From CAZNPH01 sp964574985 (lineage in GTDB: Bacteria > Bacteroidota > Bacteroidia > Bacteroidales > SM23-62), in assembly GCA_964574985.1 (NCBI GenBank), contig CAZNPH010000002.1:186001-250000 (forward strand): 64,000 bases of DNA. The letters run 5' to 3'. The notes under the pieces were generated by a model. The model saw only the letters and a program-made list of their open reading frames with translations. It ran no database searches and had not been told where the DNA came from. How positions within the stretch are numbered: the stretch's first letter is position 1; every line of letters begins with the position of its first letter. Positions 61,143-64,000 of the stretch are shown here, in pieces. The position numbers were made by a program, and so were the translations under genes.

Positions 61143-61286
61143 TCAGCCCTGCGGTTCTGTCGGAGGATCTTCAGGCGGGGGGGTTATCCCGTCCCCGCCG
61201 CGGAGCCGGTACATCTGTTCCGTTTCCAGTACCGCGTCTTCGAATTTCCCCATTCTGCTTTTGAGGTTTTCCTTTGACCTTTTCAT
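61143..61286 (-). CDS. 47-residue peptide with double-glycine leader, candidate secreted natural product precursor
   Basis: ATG 61286 to TGA 61143-61145 encodes a charged N-terminal leader (MKRSKENLKSRMGKFEDAVL), then LETEQMYRLRGG with Gly30-Gly31, and a 16-residue tail DGITPPPEDPPTEPQG rich in Pro and acidic residues. This is the layout of Bacteroidota double-glycine leader peptides, which are cut after GG and exported by peptidase-containing ABC transporters. No such transporter or modifying enzyme is in the window. It lies 44 bases upstream of the 163-residue gene on the same strand. Confidence 0.5.
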   Translation of the reverse strand: MKRSKENLKSRMGKFEDAVLETEQMYRLRGGDGITPPPEDPPTEPQG

Positions 61287-61524
61287 GATGGATCGATTTT
61301 TTAAAAATTCCTACTCTTTTTTAGCTTTTCGGATTCCGCTATTTGGCATGGGCCTCTATTGTTTAGTTCCGGAAATCGGAAAAAGTGAACAGCCAAAAAC
61401 GGACTTTTTTTTAACCGAAAAACGGACAAATTTCATAAGCAACAGTCCGCCAAAAAATTACAGCATTTTCAAAAAAATAATATATATTGATTATAAATAA
61501 GAAATTTGGCGGATCAGGCCCCAA
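61287..61524. other. AT-rich divergent promoter region
   Basis: This lies between the minus-strand peptide gene and the plus-strand TPR-CHAT gene. It holds several A and T runs and an imperfect inverted pair around TTTTCGGATTCCG (near 61326) and CCGGAAATCGGAAAA (near 61370). No full -33/-7 pair could be assigned. Confidence 0.3.
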
Positions 61525-64000
61525 ATGGTTAATTTTGATTCATCGGAAAATGGTCAGAATTTGCTTTTTCGGAACCTAAAATACGGTTGGATCCTGCCGG
61601 CGGTTATGCTGGCCTCGACCTGCTGCCTGGCAGGCAGGTCCCCCGGGGAAGACCCGGACAGCCTGCTGGCCGGTGCGGAGGAACTGTATGACCGCTCCGG
61701 ATACCGGGAAGCGGCCCTTCTGTACCGGCGGGCGGCAGGGTCATTTTTCCGGCAGGAACGATGGAGCCCCTATGCCCGTTGCCTTCTTCAGCTGGCCGAC
61801 CACCAAAGGATCATGGGGCAGAATGCCCGGGCCGGGGATATCCTGGATTCGGCCGGGCAATGCCTTGAACGGCATTTTGAACAAGGCAGTGAACCCTGGG
61901 CGGATTATCATTATGTGCGGGGCAAGATATCGGCATCCCTGGGGGACTATGCGCGTGCCATGGAAGACCTCCGGGCGTCGGTCAGGATCAGGCAGGAAAC
62001 ATCCGGTGACCGGCGGAAGCTTTCCCGCACGTACAACTACATGGGCATTGTCCACTATATGGCCGGCGATTACAGGCGGGCCCGGGAGCAGTACAACAGG
62101 GCCCTGGGGATCATCTCCCGTCACCGGGAGGGCCCCTGCGTGGAAAAGGCCCGGTTTTACCACAACATGGCACTCATTGACAACATTGAGGGGAATTATG
62201 AATCCTATCTTCGGAATGAGAGGAAGAACATCCGGATGACCATCCGGCTTTTCGGGGAAGATTATGCATACCTGTATGCACCGTATATCACCATGGGGCA
62301 TGCATATACATTGATGAACCGGTTTGACTCGGCACGGCTTTTCCTGGACAGGGCCGAACGCATACTCACTGAAAATTACGGGAAAGATTATATCAAGCTG
62401 CACCTGGTTTATTCCAACAAAGCCATTTTGATGGCAAATACGGGTGAATACAGCCGTGCGCTGGATTATTACAGGAAGTCCCTTTCAATCCTGCTTGGGC
62501 ATTACCCGGAGAACCATCCGGAAGTCCTGCGGGTGCACAACAACATCGGGGTGCTGCATTTGAAAAGAAAAGAATTTGACCGGGCCATCGGGCATTTTTC
62601 CCGGAGTCTGGAACTCAGGGGGGAAATGCATCCTTCCTATTTGCTCAAGACCCATCAATACCTGGCTTCCGCTTATTCATCCGCAGGGCGGTCCCCGGAA
62701 GCAGACAGGCATTTCAGCCGACTGCTCCGGGGGATCAGAACCTACCACGGCGGGGAGAGTCTGCCCATGGCCAATGCGCTCGTTCAATACGGGGGCCATA
62801 TGCTCAGGATGGAAGAAGAGGAGAAAGCCCTGGCTTCCTTCCGGGAAGCCCTGAGAATCCGCAAAGAGCATTACGGCAGGGAAGGGCATATGGTGGCCGA
62901 TGCTTTTTACAACCTGGGTTATGCCCTGCTGCATTTTGCCCGGGCGCGGCAGGCGGTTCCCTGTTTTGATTCCGCCCTGGCCGCCCTGGATTTTCCGGTT
63001 CCCCGCCACCGGGAAGATCTGAACGGAACGTCCGGGAACGGTGAAGGGACTTTCCTGATCGACCTGGTCAAGGGAAGGGCCGGGGCGGCCGGGATGATCG
63101 CGGCAAGGTCCGCCGGTCAGGATGATTCCCTGCGGTGGCTTGAAGAATCCCTTGCCGGGTGGCTGGCAGCAACCGGTCTTTTGGAGAATGTGCGGATGGA
63201 CTACCTGACGGAGGAAAGCAAATTGTACCTGTCGGAAAACGAAAAGGACTGTTACCGGAACAGCATACTTTCTGCCCTGGCATTGTACGGGATGACCGGA
63301 GATCCGGAATACCGTCCCCTGGTTTTCAGGCAGGTCGAGAAAAGCCGGTATGCCCTGCTGCTGGAATCCCTGCGGTCGGCTGAAGCCATGGAGTTCAGCG
63401 GTGTCCCCGGTTCAGTCCTCCGGCAGGAACATGATCTGAGACGCAACATCAGCGCATACCGGGAACTGATCCGGTCGGAACTCCGGGCAGAGGTTCCCGA
63501 TACGGACAAAACCGCCCGCTGGCAGAACCGGGTGTTTGTATCCCAGGAGAAGCTTGAGGGGCTGATCTCCGGCATCCGGCGAAAATACCCCGGATTCTAT
63601 AATCTGAAGTATGGCCGGGAAGTGACCTCTCCCGGAGAGATCGGCAGGTTGCTGGATGAAGATGAGTTGATCTTGGAATATTACCTGGCCGATACCCTGC
63701 TGACCGTTTTCAGGATCGGCCGCCGGGAAGTGGAAATGTTTTCTGCTTCCGCAGACAGTCTGTTTTACCGGGATATTAACACTGTTTGCGGATTTGCATC
63801 GGGATATCACCCCCTGGGATATGGTTCGGAAGAAGCCGTCTCCTTTTCGGAGGCTTCTTACAGGCTCTTCAGAACCCTGACCGGGGGAGCCGGGATCCCC
63901 TACCGGCACCGGGTCGTGGTCATTCCGGGGGGAAAGTTGTCCTACCTGCCCTTCGAGGTCCTTTGCACGGAACCCGGAGATTATGCATCCCGGGAGATGG
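61525..64000 (+). CDS. TPR-CHAT protein, 3' end outside window
   Basis: The frame from ATG 61525 stays open to the right edge (over 825 codons). A hydrophobic stretch at about residues 20-37 (YGWILPAVMLASTCCLAG) is a signal peptide or membrane anchor. From about residue 45 to 470 there are repeated helical pairs of TPR type (YNYMGIVHYMAGDYRRAREQYNRAL, HNNIGVLHLKRKEFDRAIGHFSRSLEL, YNLGYALLHFARARQAVPCFDSAL). A helical linker follows, and a CHAT caspase-like protease domain begins near residue 710 (LILEYYLADTLLTVFRIG ... HRVVVIPGGKLSYLPFEVL). The catalytic His and Cys would lie beyond the edge. Such proteins are common in Bacteroidota; some relatives act in CRISPR-linked or caspase-like cell responses. 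Confidence 0.85.
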   Translation, partial: MVNFDSSENGQNLLFRNLKYGWILPAVMLASTCCLAGRSPGEDPDSLLAGAEELYDRSGYREAALLYRRAAGSFFRQERWSPYARCLLQLADHQRIMGQNARAGDILDSAGQCLERHFEQGSEPWADYHYVRGKISASLGDYARAMEDLRASVRIRQETSGDRRKLSRTYNYMGIVHYMAGDYRRAREQYNRALGIISRHREGPCVEKARFYHNMALIDNIEGNYESYLRNERKNIRMTIRLFGEDYAYLYAPYITMGHAYTLMNRFDSARLFLDRAERILTENYGKDYIKLHLVYSNKAILMANTGEYSRALDYYRKSLSILLGHYPENHPEVLRVHNNIGVLHLKRKEFDRAIGHFSRSLELRGEMHPSYLLKTHQYLASAYSSAGRSPEADRHFSRLLRGIRTYHGGESLPMANALVQYGGHMLRMEEEEKALASFREALRIRKEHYGREGHMVADAFYNLGYALLHFARARQAVPCFDSALAALDFPVPRHREDLNGTSGNGEGTFLIDLVKGRAGAAGMIAARSAGQDDSLRWLEESLAGWLAATGLLENVRMDYLTEESKLYLSENEKDCYRNSILSALALYGMTGDPEYRPLVFRQVEKSRYALLLESLRSAEAMEFSGVPGSVLRQEHDLRRNISAYRELIRSELRAEVPDTDKTARWQNRVFVSQEKLEGLISGIRRKYPGFYNLKYGREVTSPGEIGRLLDEDELILEYYLADTLLTVFRIGRREVEMFSASADSLFYRDINTVCGFASGYHPLGYGSEEAVSFSEASYRLFRTLTGGAGIPYRHRVVVIPGGKLSYLPFEVLCTEPGDYASREM

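Overview
The window is a scaffold piece from a member of the Bacteroidota, probably an uncultured marine or gut-type Bacteroidales relative assembled from a metagenome. Evidence for this is two type IX secretion tails (type A on the protein at the left edge, type B on the 58.4-59.2 kb protein), Bacteroidota -7 promoter boxes of the form TAnnTTTG, a type B ribosomal protein L31, a GH97 enzyme, a relic of a SusC receptor, hybrid histidine kinases with many PAS domains, and weak or absent Shine-Dalgarno sequences. A 100-N assembly gap at 16554-16653 lies inside a tandem repeat.

Layout. 0-3.8 kb: 3' part of a giant secreted adhesin-like protein. 3.8-9.2 kb, minus strand: a tight housekeeping operon rsfS-ftsH-DUF2007-cdsA-psd-fprA (ribosome silencing, membrane protease, phospholipid synthesis, flavodiiron protein). 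9.3-13.7 kb: birA, a SRPBCC protein, pyrE, a NUDIX hydrolase, a thioredoxin-fold protein and coaD. 13.7-23.3 kb, minus strand: a cation-chloride cotransporter-like permease, a LiaF-like membrane protein, a palindromic tandem repeat with the gap, lon, a GlmU-like nucleotidyltransferase, rpmE2, a GNAT-like protein and a Bax inhibitor-1 protein. 23.4-28.35 kb, plus strand: a four-gene surface polysaccharide operon (flippase, methyltransferase, GT4, asparagine-synthetase-like), followed by tRNA-His. 28.7-33.5 kb: two sensor kinases and a run of damaged genes (receiver remnant, frameshifted kinase, flavodoxin remnant, racemase-like fragment) leading into feoAB (33.5-35.7 kb).

35.7-52.2 kb is a polysaccharide-degradation locus: a GH106-like lipoprotein, a GH36/raffinose-synthase-like lipoprotein, a 1755-residue fusion of sulfatase, PhoD-type phosphatase and GH2 glycosidase, a GH97 enzyme, and a membrane-anchored methyltransferase/PQQ-propeller fusion. 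Its SusC survives only as a 39-codon relic and no SusD is seen, so the locus looks like a decayed or rearranged polysaccharide utilisation locus. Together the enzymes suggest a sulfated, rhamnose- and galactose-containing glycan (inference).

52.3-64 kb holds another hybrid kinase, a small secreted protein with a duplicated IPLEEWML motif, folA and thyA, a second copy of the palindromic element placed directly before an AI-2E-type transporter, a type B T9SS protein, a bile-acid:sodium symporter, a lone receiver protein, a 163-residue unknown, an unannotated 47-residue peptide with a double-glycine leader, and the start of a TPR-CHAT protein that runs off the right edge. No CRISPR array, rRNA, insertion sequence or prophage was seen.
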